Origin: Cantharellus purpuraceus
Lineage: Eukaryota; Basidiomycota; Agaricomycetes; Cantharellales; Hydnaceae
Reading direction: 5' to 3'
Assembly (NCBI GenBank): GCA_025174535.1
Contig: JALBUN010000028.1
Coordinates: 83,208-147,207, forward strand
Length of the DNA stretch: 64,000 bases
Shown here: positions 12,561-23,554 of the stretch, piece after piece
How positions within the stretch are numbered: the first letter of the stretch is position 1
Layout of the letters: every line of letters begins with the position of its first letter
Made by a program: the position numbers and the translations under genes
The notes under the pieces: generated by a model
Database searches by the model: none
Told to the model about the DNA's origin: nothing
The model's input: only the letters and a program-made list of their open reading frames with translations

Positions 12561-14467
12561 TGTTGCCCTTGGGACCTCGTCGCACACTTCGTAGGAAGCA
12601 TGACTCAGGATTGTCAAGCACCTTTCATTCAGGTTCTACCGGTTGAAGCGAGAGCCGTGACGGCAGGACGTAAAAATACGTTCTGATCTACTGGCCATAT
12701 GACCTGAACACGGAACGGTGACGGCTTTTCGGCTTAGTGTAACGAAGTAGTCAGCCCATTGGCGATCCAATCTTCATTGGGCTGCTCGATTCCGAATACA
12801 TGTGAGAAAACTGAACCATGTCCCCAACTCAATCCAGATTACAGGTCAGATAACCGAGAAACATGAATAATTCAATGACTGACTTATTCTATACTTACAC
12901 ACGTTTTAAACCAGAACTCCAAGAGGTCTGGCAGTTCTGGCAGTACAAGTATGAACAGAAGTGGCAAGGAACAACTCACGGCCATGGGGTGTTTTCGTCT
13001 ATAGATTGTTGTGCTTGAAAGTTCACTCGGAAGGGGGAGGGCCGGTTTCCGTTGCCTTATGGTTCATTCTTTCATTATGCCGTATCACGGTGAGCTACTT
13101 AAATACCTCCATCATGAGGCATGGCAGATTTACCAACACGATGTTGATGGCCGATACCAGTAGCTTGGCCGCCGGAAAAAACGGTCTAGTAGCAGCAGCG
13201 ATCACCTGCAGCAACCTGCCTTACAAAGTACGTACACCACATATTCTCGAACATCGCTGCCCGTTGGCGTAGTGGCAGGGCTTCCCTTGCTGACTAAGCT
13301 TCTATTGAATGCAGTTCCTCCTCACCGCCAGCCTACGATTGTGAAAAGTCCGACTTCTTCTGTGGTAGCTAGTGCACAGTATGGATTGTTTGATTCAAGG
13401 TTTCTTGACTTTGGCTGTGCGTATGAACACAAGCACTGCTTAGTCTGGTTGAACTTCACAACTTCTCTGCTCTATCAACTAACCAACAGCATATCTCCTC
13501 TCTCTATATTCATCATGCACTGTAAAACCTCACCATCGATTTTTACCTCGGAAGGCAATGCTGCAAAACTCAGCTTTGTGCATGATTTGACTATTTGGTA
13601 TCGTTTCGAATAGCCAGGTGTTGCAGGTTTGGGTGGACAAGGAAAGGTCCATCGGTATAACTTCCAGCGTCGGGAGTTAACCAGGTTTCGCCAGATCTTA
13701 TGACTTGCTGGATTACTCATGATCAGTCATGTTTTCATTCGGACAGCTGGGGATAACACACTGGTCAAGAGTGTATGACCGCGGGCTTCTCGATTTTCCC
13801 AGCAAATGGCTGTCCGCGGGGCATTCCAATCTGAGGATTACATTGACACCCATGATTTAAGAGACTATACATCCACATAAAAGCAGTGCCCACGGAGTTG
13901 GTAGAGACGCCCAGAGAACGGCAAAAGTATCAGCGGAGAAGAGCTTCTACAATTGTTTAGCGTTACAGCAGGCGTGGAAAGGCTATAACTGCATCCTCTA
14001 CACAAAGTTGAGACCCAAAGACTTGAAGCGTCTCGTGATCTTTCTATGTTCTCAGTTGATCGATAGCCGACAGCCATGTGGAACATGCGCCTTTATTGTG
14101 TACGTGCTAAGGCGTATGTATGCAGGATGGACAGAATAGGCTCACAGTGAGCGTAACTCAGAAACAGGATATGAGCGGAGCTCTCGTGATATTTCGAGTG
14201 TCGCGGCCGCTGTACTGGCAGGTGAAGGTAGACGACGAGTATATAAGTCTGTAGGGGACACAGGAAGGCGAATAATTAATTGATGACAGGCACTGAATAT
14301 TAATGCAAGAAGTTGTCAAAATTACACAGGGGGTGGAGCAAATAGGCATGGTACCTACATCGGCAATCGGTCTGTTCTCGGCACGATTCGAATATCTGAC
14401 TGCATATCATAGTGAATGGCAACAGCTGCAAAAGGGCTGGGGAGCAGGTCCCTTGCGCACGTAGGCC
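12561..14467. other. Intergenic region between divergent MFS and dehydrogenase genes
   Basis: About 1.9 kb. Short frames occur (for example 12961-13272 and 13272-13613), but none has recognisable motifs, and they look like chance frames. It should contain the promoters of both flanking genes. No clear TATA box or repeat was identified. Confidence 0.5.
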
Positions 14468-15552
14468 ATGTCGCTAACCGCACTATCTTCTCCGGTCTCA
14501 AAGAAATTGTACCACCTGTTTGGATTCCCTGTTTCGCATTCAGCTTCTCCTGCTCTCCACAATTACCTGTTTGCACGTCTTGGACTTCATGACAGAACAT
14601 ACAAGTTGACGCCAACGATGTATATCGGGCCGCGGATGCTCGACGACTGTGCGTCAGAGGAATTTGGTGGGGCGAGCGTGACGATGCCGTTAAAAGTCTC
14701 CGTCACGAGTATTCTTGATCTTGTCACCGACGAGGCACGCGCCATTGGTGCAGTGAATACTCTCGTGCAGGAACGCGATGAGCACAATGGAAAAAAGATA
14801 ATTGGAACCAACACGTAAGAAGATACACCTCACGTCGATGGTCATTTTCCAAAACCTCCTGCTACCGCAGTGACTGGCTTGGCGTTAAAAATGCTCTCCT
14901 GCATTATCTTGAACCGGGATGTTCTGCTATTGAAAACCTAATTTGTGATACCCCCGGTCTTGTAATTGGAGGCGGCGGTGCAGCACGAGCTGCTGTCTAC
15001 GCCCTGGCGTCGCTGAAATGCAACCCCATATATCTTGTGGGTCGTGACACGTCCGAGCTTGCTGCCCTCGTCGCACAATTCTCCTCCTTCCCCTGCATTC
15101 CCATCTCAGACCCCACCCGTGTCGCAAACGTCCACATCGCAGTCGGCTGTATACCCGCTATCCCCCCGGCCACACCCGACGAGATTGCTGCCGACGCATG
15201 TGTACGGGCAATCTTCTCTTCGCCACGTGCCTCGGAAAATCAAAAACGTGTCTTTTTGGACATGTGTTACAAGCCGCGCACTACGCCTCTCATGCTACAT
15301 GCCGCCTCCGCTGGTTGGACCGTCGTTTCGGGCATAGAAGCAATGCTCGAACAAGGTTTTGCTCAGGCGCGGATGTGGCTTGCCAAGTCTGTCGATCCTC
15401 AACGCAGTGTGGGTCTGATACCACACGAGGTCGAAGAGGATGCCCGTGCATTCATCAGAATGATGCCAGACATCATTGTTTCGTCTCATGAGGACTCCGA
15501 ATCTACTCTTCGTCGGAAAGGTGGAGAACCTCGAGCTATTCTCCGACTTTAA
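14468..15552 (+). CDS. Stand-alone shikimate/quinate dehydrogenase-like protein
   Basis: Two exons, 14468-14814 and 14871-15552, join within ACxT to give 342 residues. N-terminal substrate domain: LFGFPVSHSASPALHN (shikimate-binding Ser pair), ASVTMPLK (catalytic Lys), GAVNTLV (Asn), and GTNTDWLG across the splice site (catalytic Asp). The NAD(P) domain follows with the glycine motif GGGGAARAA and VGRD. The C-terminus holds the Gln-bearing GIEAMLEQGFAQA. All key residues of the family are present, so the enzyme should be active, reversibly interconverting dehydroshikimate/shikimate or the quinate equivalents. In fungi the shikimate-pathway step is carried by the pentafunctional AROM protein. 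A separate copy is therefore more likely a quinate/shikimate-utilisation or specialised-metabolism enzyme. It is divergent from the upstream MFS gene; a functional link is only conjecture. Confidence 0.9.
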
Positions 15553-15817
15553 GCAATAAGTATACGTCGCGCATAACACAACCCAAGGCCTGGCCACCTT
15601 TACACGCTCGGTTTATGAACCTTGATTTCCTTATAGTATCAGTCCTATTTGCACCTAGGAGCAGCATCCATTTGCGCAGGTATCCTTGGCTTATTATATA
15701 TAACTCCATTATATTTGAATACGGACCATCAAAGTCGACGCCGACCTCACACGTAAAATGTATAACCCTTCCCATGGAGTAGCATATATTTCACGTATCT
15801 AGTAAGATTCGCGTTAT

Positions 15818-18800
15818 TCAAACAAGGCTCTGCAGTTGTGACAGAGGCGAAAGATTGTTCGATACGCCGCACGACAAGCCGCTGGTCGACGACGAAGACT
15901 TCTCGGGGGTGATCTCGTTAGTATCAGAATTCGCAGCTGGAGATCTTCTGAGCTTGGGTGCAGCTCTCCGCCTTTCGACCCGGGCAAGGCTGTAGGCACG
16001 TGCAGCAGGGGATCCTCCACCGATAGATCGTGCCGCGGGCGCTGCATCGGCAGCAGAAGCATCATTGCCAAAGCATTTCTTCACAAACCATGTGAGTGAG
16101 TATACGAAGCTCACGAAAAATCAAAACGGCAGTGCACTTACAGTGAACAGCACGACCGATTTAGAGAAGATCGGGAAGTTTTGCGTTTCCTGGAACAGAG
16201 GGGGTAACGACCCTTCGAAACCCGCACTGACGTCAATGGCGGTTGTCACCTTGACACAGCCGTTCACGGCAGCCGCGGCTCTCTTGGAGGGACGCAGCAT
16301 ATCGGCCAGTGCAATGGCGCGACGCCTCACGGCAGCTAACTCTATAGGTGAAGGGTGAGGCGATGGGGCAGTAGCAGGACTCGTACTCGAGTCGGTGGAA
16401 GCAGCGGACGCCGAGTCAGTGGAAGCAGCAGACGCCGAGTCAGTGGACGCCGAGTCCGTGGCAGCAGCGGATGCCGAGTCCGTGGCAGTAGCAGACGCCG
16501 CGTCAGTGGATGCCGAGTCACTAGCACTATCCGTCGACGCGTCAACAGGGGCACCAGCGTTCGGGTCAACCGCAGCAGCATCCGTAGCAGCGCTATCATC
16601 AGCCGCCGCACTGGCGCTAGCAGCGCCCGCCGCACCAGCATGGAACGTCAACTCCACCTCGCCCGAAATGTCTGAGCTTAAGAAGACGGTGGCCTCTGCG
16701 AGACCGCTGCCGATGGAGATGCCAAAGTTGAGCTAAACCAATCGAATTATTAAATATGCGAGGCTTAGTGTGAAAGATATGTGTATACTACGTACCTTTG
16801 GGACGAGGTGGCCAGTGAGAGTGGCAGTGACATCCACTGAGGGAGGCGCTGCCGAGAGCTTCAACGCTAGACAAGGAGATGATTAGAATCCACGGTTCAA
16901 ACACATCGGGCATGGTTCTAGCTCACCATTATTAGTACCGTTGTTTGGCGTAGCTGAGCCTGCGTCCTGGCTTGTGTCCTTAGGGAACGACATGTGGAGT
17001 TTGTTAAATGTAAAGTCGGTCGTGACAGTCATCGACGTTTCAATATCCAAAGTCATGGAAAGCTGCCCATTGATGACGAATTCAGGACCAATGGCAAAAA
17101 GGCCTGCTGCTTCGAGTCCGGGAAGACCGAGCTTGAACAATGCAAGGGATCCAGAGTCGATTGTTCCCTAGGGTGACATGGTGAGAGAAGTCTAACTAGA
17201 AAGGAAGAGCGTTGTACCTGGGCTTGTGCCTGAATGTCATATGTCGCAGCTATATCTCCGTCGAGGTCTGCAATGAGACGGAACTAGTCAACATTCACTC
17301 TCCTAACGGGATATATTACAAAGACCACTTGCTTGAGAACATGGAGAACTATCGCCCCCTAGGTCAGACAACAAGCACATAACACGAGAGGATGCAGAAC
17401 ACATACGTCTTGTACTGATGGGGGAACAACCGACCCGTGGAATATATATCCAAACTGAACGGTGGTATCGACATTTGCATCAACATCTATCTTCAGGTTG
17501 GCTGATGTAGAGCCACAATCGACGCTCGCGTCAAGCAACGAGAAGGTGTTGGTGAACTTGATGGGTATAGCGCCTGAAGTTTGATTTTCGTTGATAGCGG
17601 TCGCGTTCTGGAGTGCTGACAGACAAAAGGGCATGAGAATAGGAGCGAACGCCTCCAAACGAGACTGGACATACCATTGACGCCATCTACAGCTGCGGTA
17701 GCGACGGCGGTGGCGGCGGACGCGACAGCCGAAGTCACTGCAACGTTTTACGGAGTCAGACCTAGAATTGAAGAATAGTAGGAGACAGCACCTTCCGAGG
17801 CGACAGAAGTAGCGACGGAAGCGGCCTGTCCGCCAACAGAGGTAACGGCGCTAGCAGCCTGGCCGCCAGCAGAAGTCACGGCGTTAGCAGCCTGGTTGCC
17901 AGCTGAAGCAACAGCGCCAGCTGCAGAAGTTACTATAGTCCTATCTCATCAGCATTTCTAAAGAGGTCTTGGCATGGATGCTTACCGCCACCGGCAATGG
18001 AATTAAAGACTGTGTTAATATCATTTCAGATACATTAGTCACAACATATATGGTGCCATAAGCATACCGCCAGGCAACCCGAAACCACGGTCTTGGAGCG
18101 AGCGTGAACGACCGCGCCTTTGAAGATACAGCAAGTCACGACGCGAAAGAGGTGGAGCCGGGTTGTTGGAGGATTGAACCGCGTATGAGAGTTTGCCTCG
18201 TCTGCCACAGCAGGGTCAGGAATCAATTGGACATGGGAAAAACGGTCGGAACAAAACGCACGAGGGAGGGATGGCGGCGAAGTCGTAATCAAGGGTGAGA
18301 CCCCGCACATTCGGTGACGTCGAGTTGGCCGCGGTGATATTTGGCGGCAAAGACTGGTCAGTAGGAACATATGTGGATTGAACGCGCGCAAAGGGTCCAG
18401 TCCCGCACTTTATAATGCCGGGTCCGTTGGTTAGTCAGGATGAATGTTCTGTCGCGTGAAACAGGACAAACGTTTTGGGGAAGACGGACAACCGTGTTTT
18501 CAGGGCCACCATTGTCGAAGAGATGACCGCAATGTGATGTTTGCTCTGGTGTGCCTGCGCACACCATGCGAATGCTATGCGATCCATTGGACCAGTTGGG
18601 ATTGCAACCCATGACTTGCCACCCGGCAGCGGGCGAGATATCTAATCATACCAGTATAAAAAAGACAAAATTCTACAGATGGGTACAACATACCAGAAAG
18701 AATCTGGTTTGCACCCGCCTGGAATATATGGTGAGTACAGCAATCAATGCAAGAGAGCCCGAGCACGCACAAGCATCATGGAGGACGGGGCTGTCTTCGT

Positions 18801-18911
18801 GCCATCACCTTTCCAGACATATCCGCATGACCCAGATGTGCAAGGGACCGACCAGTTATTGGCGTGAGTGGCCGTGATAAGAGCAGTGATTAAGAACGCG
18901 AATTGTAACAT
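15818..18911 (-). CDS. Secreted Ser/Ala-rich protein, paralogue A (DUF7029/DUF7223-like architecture)
   Basis: Start ATG 18911 gives a clear signal peptide (MLQFAFLITALITATHA), followed by a Cys block (SVPCTSGSCGY). A conserved module containing MGCNPNWSNGSHSI and NGGPENTVVRLPQ comes next. The middle has a repetitive Ala/Ser/Gly helix-like stretch built from QAASAVTS-type units (about 17800-17930). Then come beta-rich segments that I recall from fungal DUF7029/DUF7223 proteins (LDIETSMTVTTDF; GCVKVTTAIDVSAGFEGSL). A Thr/Asp/Ser/Ala minisatellite linker (16380-16560) precedes the last block. The C-terminus is KCFGND...SLV. About ten exons are implied. Every block aligns with the gene at 33941-36963, so the two are paralogues. 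Extracellular, role unknown; the domain name is from memory and unverified. Confidence 0.78.
16380..16560 (-). repeat. In-frame minisatellite coding Asp-Ser-Ala/Thr repeats in paralogue A
   Basis: Degenerate tandem units (plus strand GTGGAAGCAGCAGACGCCGA and variants) encode runs such as DSASAASTDSASAA on the minus strand. Units keep the frame, so this is an expandable disordered linker, probably O-glycosylatable. Confidence 0.8.
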
Positions 18912-21361
18912 GGTGAGTGAATATATATTAACTTGGACCTTGACGATGCCTGTCGTTTTTGGCCCAAGAGGAAATAAGAATCAAAAACGGAAGAATACGA
19001 AAGGAGCGTAAGACAAAGAGACGAGACCAGCTCGTGGAAGAAGGCGAAGAAGGCGAAGGTGGGGGGCAAGGGTGGAAATGCAAACGACGCGTCTAGGGCT
19101 TTTTATAGTAGGCAGGCTTCTAGGGAGGCCTCAAAGCTCCTCACCGTGTCACCTTGTGGCGTGTTGCCACCATGCAGGGTGCATGCCCGACCCCCGACCA
19201 GGGCTATCTCAGTGCGGTGACTTGCAGCATTAACCAGCCGCCCCGTCGATATATATGTATATGGATGGGGTATACGCTGGTGTACTCTTGAAATGCGAAC
19301 GATTCGTACAACTTGCAGGACTGGGACCTGCGGTATTCTCTGTCCGGGACGTTTGAGGCGGATTAGTCTCGATCATCGCCATCATCCGGATTCAAATTTG
19401 ATGTTTGCATGGTCAAGGTTGATTAAATACTGAGTGTGGCTTGGTTACCGATTGATGTGGTGTGCTACAGCCGGGTGACCGACCTTGTGCTCAGTGGTAG
19501 GTGATGTATCCCCGAGACCATTGCATACGCAGCTACTGTGACCGGGACGGTGGCCCTGCGAGCTAGCGAGCGGATGCCAGCTCAAGTCGATCGACGACAG
19601 CCACATGCAGCGTGGTGACAAATGTCCATGTGTACTGCTGTACCGCACCCCCTTGACAAACGCTTGTGTCCGGGACGATGCATACCTGTGTACTCTTCAC
19701 AGAGTGACGTCCCATTTCGAGGTGTGAAACGGGCATCTCGTTCCGCAACGTAATTAACATTCTCGTACAACGTTTGTCCATTTAAAGGTCCCGGTGGGGA
19801 TGGGTGCGTATTAGGGAGGACGAAATCGGGGCTGGAACGTATCAGTGAGGCGTTGGATCTCAGGTCAAATCATAGTCTATAGGATACATACAGTAACATC
19901 TATTTTAGCTTTCTCCCCTATCATAAACATAATTGCGTGACCAACAGTGATATAGCTTCTCCCCATGGAGAATTCAGTCACACAAAGTAACGGAGAGAAT
20001 ACGTGTCCCACTGCTACTGATTCCTCGACACAATGCCGCCAACAACGCCAACGACGACGAGCGTTTGTCTAGCACGGCCGAAAATCAAGAAGCTAGCCGA
20101 TTGGAGCAACAACTAATGACTACCATTGCTGACTCACGCTTCATCGGCGGCTGATGCAACGACGACGACGACGACTATGACTGTGATTGCTACTTCTAAC
20201 AATCCACTGCCGTCTGCTGCTTCAGTGACATCTATGACTGCTATTCTTCACAGCTACTTCAACACCTATTACTTCAAATGCCAACCCGACTGCTGCTTCA
20301 ATCACGGCTGTGATGCTGACTCAAACGCCAGCTTGACTACAAGAATGCTTACAACAGGGATGATTGTCTCACACCTATGACCTCAGACGTTTGCTCACAA
20401 TTTGAACGCTGACTCGGCTGTTGCTCCAGCCATGCCTCTGCCCCTACTTTGGCCCCGGCCTCAAACGATGCACCGGCCTCGGCAAAAATTAACTATAACT
20501 CTCAAGCCGTGCACAAAACCCACACGGAAGGGTGCTGATGGTACCAAGTTTATCCCTACAAAGAGTAACACCCCATAGTATGTTTTTCACTGCAAGTGTC
20601 TTGCATAGTATGGCATTGACTTCTGCCACGATCATCCCAATTCAACATGCGGAGCTGTCAGGAGAGCCTTCAAGACCATGAATCCTGTCAGGAAAACGGT
20701 AATTTCTATGGTTTTCATACGAGTTTTTATTTCAGCACTACGATGACAAGCGCAATGGGATTGTTGATGCACCGCCTGCACTTCAGATGAATATTAAAAG
20801 CTGTTTAACATCAAAGCGTGCATGCAGGCTGACGAGCGGCCAGAGTGCAGGCAATGGCGAGCGTGAGCGAGAAGAGGAGCTGGTATTGCGCTGTCCGCTA
20901 TAATACAAAACCAATGGCTCTATTATGCGCACGTCCTACAACAATGTGGTCCTATGCGATATGTTCCTCCCTTGTCAAAATCCGATGTATCCACTTTATA
21001 TACCTAGTCCAGAATGCTGTCGTACGGCATCGGCCATTCCTCCCTAGACTTTGACTTGGGTTCATCCGTCAACACGTTAGCGCCATGAAACGTCGCGTAC
21101 CCGCCAGCGCATCACCATCAGGGTGTACCTTTTCCTTTCGGAATCGTCTAGCCCGGCTTACAGGGCGTGATAGTCTCCAATTTCGAAATCATGACCAAAG
21201 GAGACTTTGGGATTAGGGTCTAGTGACAAGTCTTTTGTAATCCATCTCTCGTAGCGTCCGCGGCAATTGCCGGCGCCTACATGACAGTCGTTCGATAGGT
21301 ACTTGTGCTTTTTATGAGTAGCGTCTTATCGCTGCGCTGAGTATCCTCTCTCTACTATATC
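18912..21361. other. Intergenic; possible gene relic around 20030-20820
   Basis: After the paralogue A promoter, 20030-20820 holds trinucleotide-biased, Thr/Ala-coding sequence, including an (ACG)n microsatellite at about 20157-20174. Short fragments such as KGADGTKFIPTKSN and FCHDHPNSTCGAVRRAFKT follow, broken by stops in every frame. This looks like a decayed gene, but no family is recognisable. The last few hundred bases before 21361 would be the promoter of the prenyltransferase gene. Confidence 0.35.
19101..19107 (-). promoter_or_regulatory. TATA box candidate of secreted paralogue A
   Basis: TATAAAA on the minus strand, 190 nt upstream of the start codon at 18911; purine-rich sequence (plus strand) lies between it and the start. 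Confidence 0.45.
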
Positions 21362-22916
21362 ATGACAACACAGCCCTCCTTGCAAAGCAAAAAGGACCGT
21401 TTTGTGTCTGTATTCCCCAAGCTCCAGGCAGAGCTGCTGGAGCATCTGGAGAGCAATTACATGCCAGAAGATGCAAAGGCATGGTTCAAGAGGGCACGTG
21501 TGTTCTCACATGGACTGGCTACCACATGTTCATATTTTCTGACGCAGAATTTGGAATACAACGTCCCCGGCGGCAAGCTCAACCGTGGCATCTCTGTCGT
21601 CGACACGGTGGAGATCCTGTGGGGCAGGGAGTTGTCGGAGCAGGAGCATTTTGAGTGCGCGTTGCTGGGTTGGGGTATCGAGCTCGTACGTTGAGTCCAT
21701 TGTCCCGATCCGCTCGCGGCGGGTGCTTGACGGGTCCGGTGCAGCTCCAGGCCTTTTTCCTCGTCTCGGACGACATGATGGACTCATCGGTCACGCGTCG
21801 TGGACAGCCTTGCTGGTATCGCGTTGAGCAGCCCCATAAAGTGGGCTTGATTGCCGTGAACGACTCGTTTATGCTGGAAGGCGCGATATACTATCTCTTG
21901 AAGCGACACTTCAAGTAAGTACAGCGCTCATTTGTTCATGCTAACAACATGCCTCATGTATCTTATCTGCAGAGGCCGCTCGTACTATGCCGACCTGCTA
22001 GATCTCTTCCACGAAGTCAGTCAGACTTGCTTCAGTCCAGCCCCGTCGCGCGGCGCTCACACACTCATATTCGCCTTTATTTGCACCGCAACTGCAGATG
22101 ACCTTCATGACAGAGTTTGGTCAGCTCATAGACCTGATCACCGCCCCAGAAGACTCGGTCGACCTCTCCAAGTTCTCCCTCATCAAGCACCGCCTCATCG
22201 TGGTGTACAAAACCGCCTACTACTCCTTCTACCTCCCCGTCGCCCTCGCGATGATATACGCCGGCGTCCCCGTTGCCACCAACCCCCCTTCCCTCGCGCG
22301 CACCATCTCCTACCACACGGCCGAGGGTCATGTCCTGATGTTTAGACCCAGAGACGAGGACGACCCGTATCAGCTCGCGATGGACATCCTCCTCCCGCTG
22401 GGCGAATACTTCCAGGTGCAAGACGACTACCTCGACTGTTTCGGCGTCGATATCGGCAAGATCGGCACAGATATCTTGGATAACAAGTGCAGCTGGGTCG
22501 TCTGCACCGCGTTACAGGTGCCGTCTTCCCGATTGTTTCTTTGTGCCGTCGCTCACGCTGGTTTTCGGCCGCACCAGCTCGCCACCCCCGAACAGCGCGC
22601 CGTTCTCGACGCCAACTATGGCCGCAAAGACAGCGAATGCGAGGCGCGATGCAAGGCCCTCTTTGAGGAGCTCGGCTTGCGCGAGCGATACACTACGTAC
22701 GAGGAATCCGTGTACGCACGCATCAACGCGCTCATCAATGTGGTGCCTGAGAAGGACTATGGCGGGTCTGTGAGTGTTTCGTTCCCCTTGCTGTCTTTTT
22801 TTTTCCCTTGTGTGTGGCTCTATGACTGACTGACGTGGTGGATTGGCTGGCAGGCAACACTGAAGCGGGATATATTCCGCAGTTTTGTGCAGAAAATCTA
22901 TCACAGGCAAAAGTGA
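21362..22916 (+). CDS. ERG20: Farnesyl pyrophosphate synthase
   Basis: Trans-isoprenyl diphosphate synthase that condenses DMAPP and GPP with IPP to farnesyl pyrophosphate, the precursor of sterols, quinones and prenyl anchors. Exons 21362-21685, 21745-21914, 21973-22015, 22098-22517, 22578-22769 and 22854-22916 give 403 residues. Landmarks: first Asp-rich motif DDMMD with [40 protein letters not shown] (second Asp-rich motif), [13 protein letters not shown], and the C-terminal KIYHRQK. The family is usually about 350 residues. The excess is mainly at 22266-22358, a 93-nt in-frame stretch with GT...AG ends that interrupts [17 protein letters not shown]. Removing it as an intron gives 372 residues and a better family fit. 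Convergent with NAP1 across a 638-bp 3' region. The symbol is given by family; whether it is the sole copy is unknown. Confidence 0.9.
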
Positions 22917-23554
22917 GAATTTGTTTTAGAAGCCCAGCAGGGGGTTTGCCAAGCCCTGTCTGGAATGTATGGATTAGGTCATGAAGGGGAAGTAGTGCCT
23001 CCGAATAGAAATGAAAAGCGCTTAAACCGGTTGTATTGATGACATGCCTGGCAGCTTTTGAGTTCAAGGGTCAATGCATGGTCATGCACGGGTACTAGTT
23101 ACAACCACCTCACTTTCAACTCGTGTAATTATCACGCGGGTAAATGCTCAATCACCCACTTTTCAATTAACGTGATACTCGTATTGTAAAAAAACAGTGA
23201 TACTAAGCATGCAAAAATAGGAGAATGGCATACGACCAACCGACTGACCCAAAACGGAAACAAACTACTACCAACGGACAGAAATGGGACAATGCGCACT
23301 TGGAAATGGTCCAAGTGTCAGTAGTTAAAAAAGAGATTCGTAAGTTTTGAGGAATGACGGGTAGATGTATGGCTAAGATGGATGTACGTTACGAGAGGGA
23401 AAAAAAAAAAAAAGGAGAAAAAAGAATAGGGACATGGGGGCAATGCGCGACGGCTTTTGTATGTATAAGCACCTGGACTCAATATAGCCATCAAACTCCG
23501 TTACCATCTATATCTTGCGGCACAAAGATAGACGCCAACACCGGAGAAAACAGT
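22917..23554. other. Convergent 3' region between FPP synthase and NAP1
   Basis: No gene seen. It contains a long A tract (about 23400-23413) and presumably both poly(A) regions. Confidence 0.6.

Noticed and set aside
13266..13330. A-box-like word (TGGCGTAGTGG) suggesting a tRNA
   Set aside because: No GGTTCRANNCC B box at the right distance and no cloverleaf could be drawn.
12961..13613. Two adjacent plus-strand frames of about 100 codons
   Set aside because: No motif, no intron logic linking them, and poor coding character.
8331..15552. Quinate-utilisation cluster made of two MFS genes and the dehydrogenase-like gene
   Set aside because: Both transporters carry drug-exporter signatures, not the sugar-porter type of known quinate permeases, and no other pathway enzyme is nearby.
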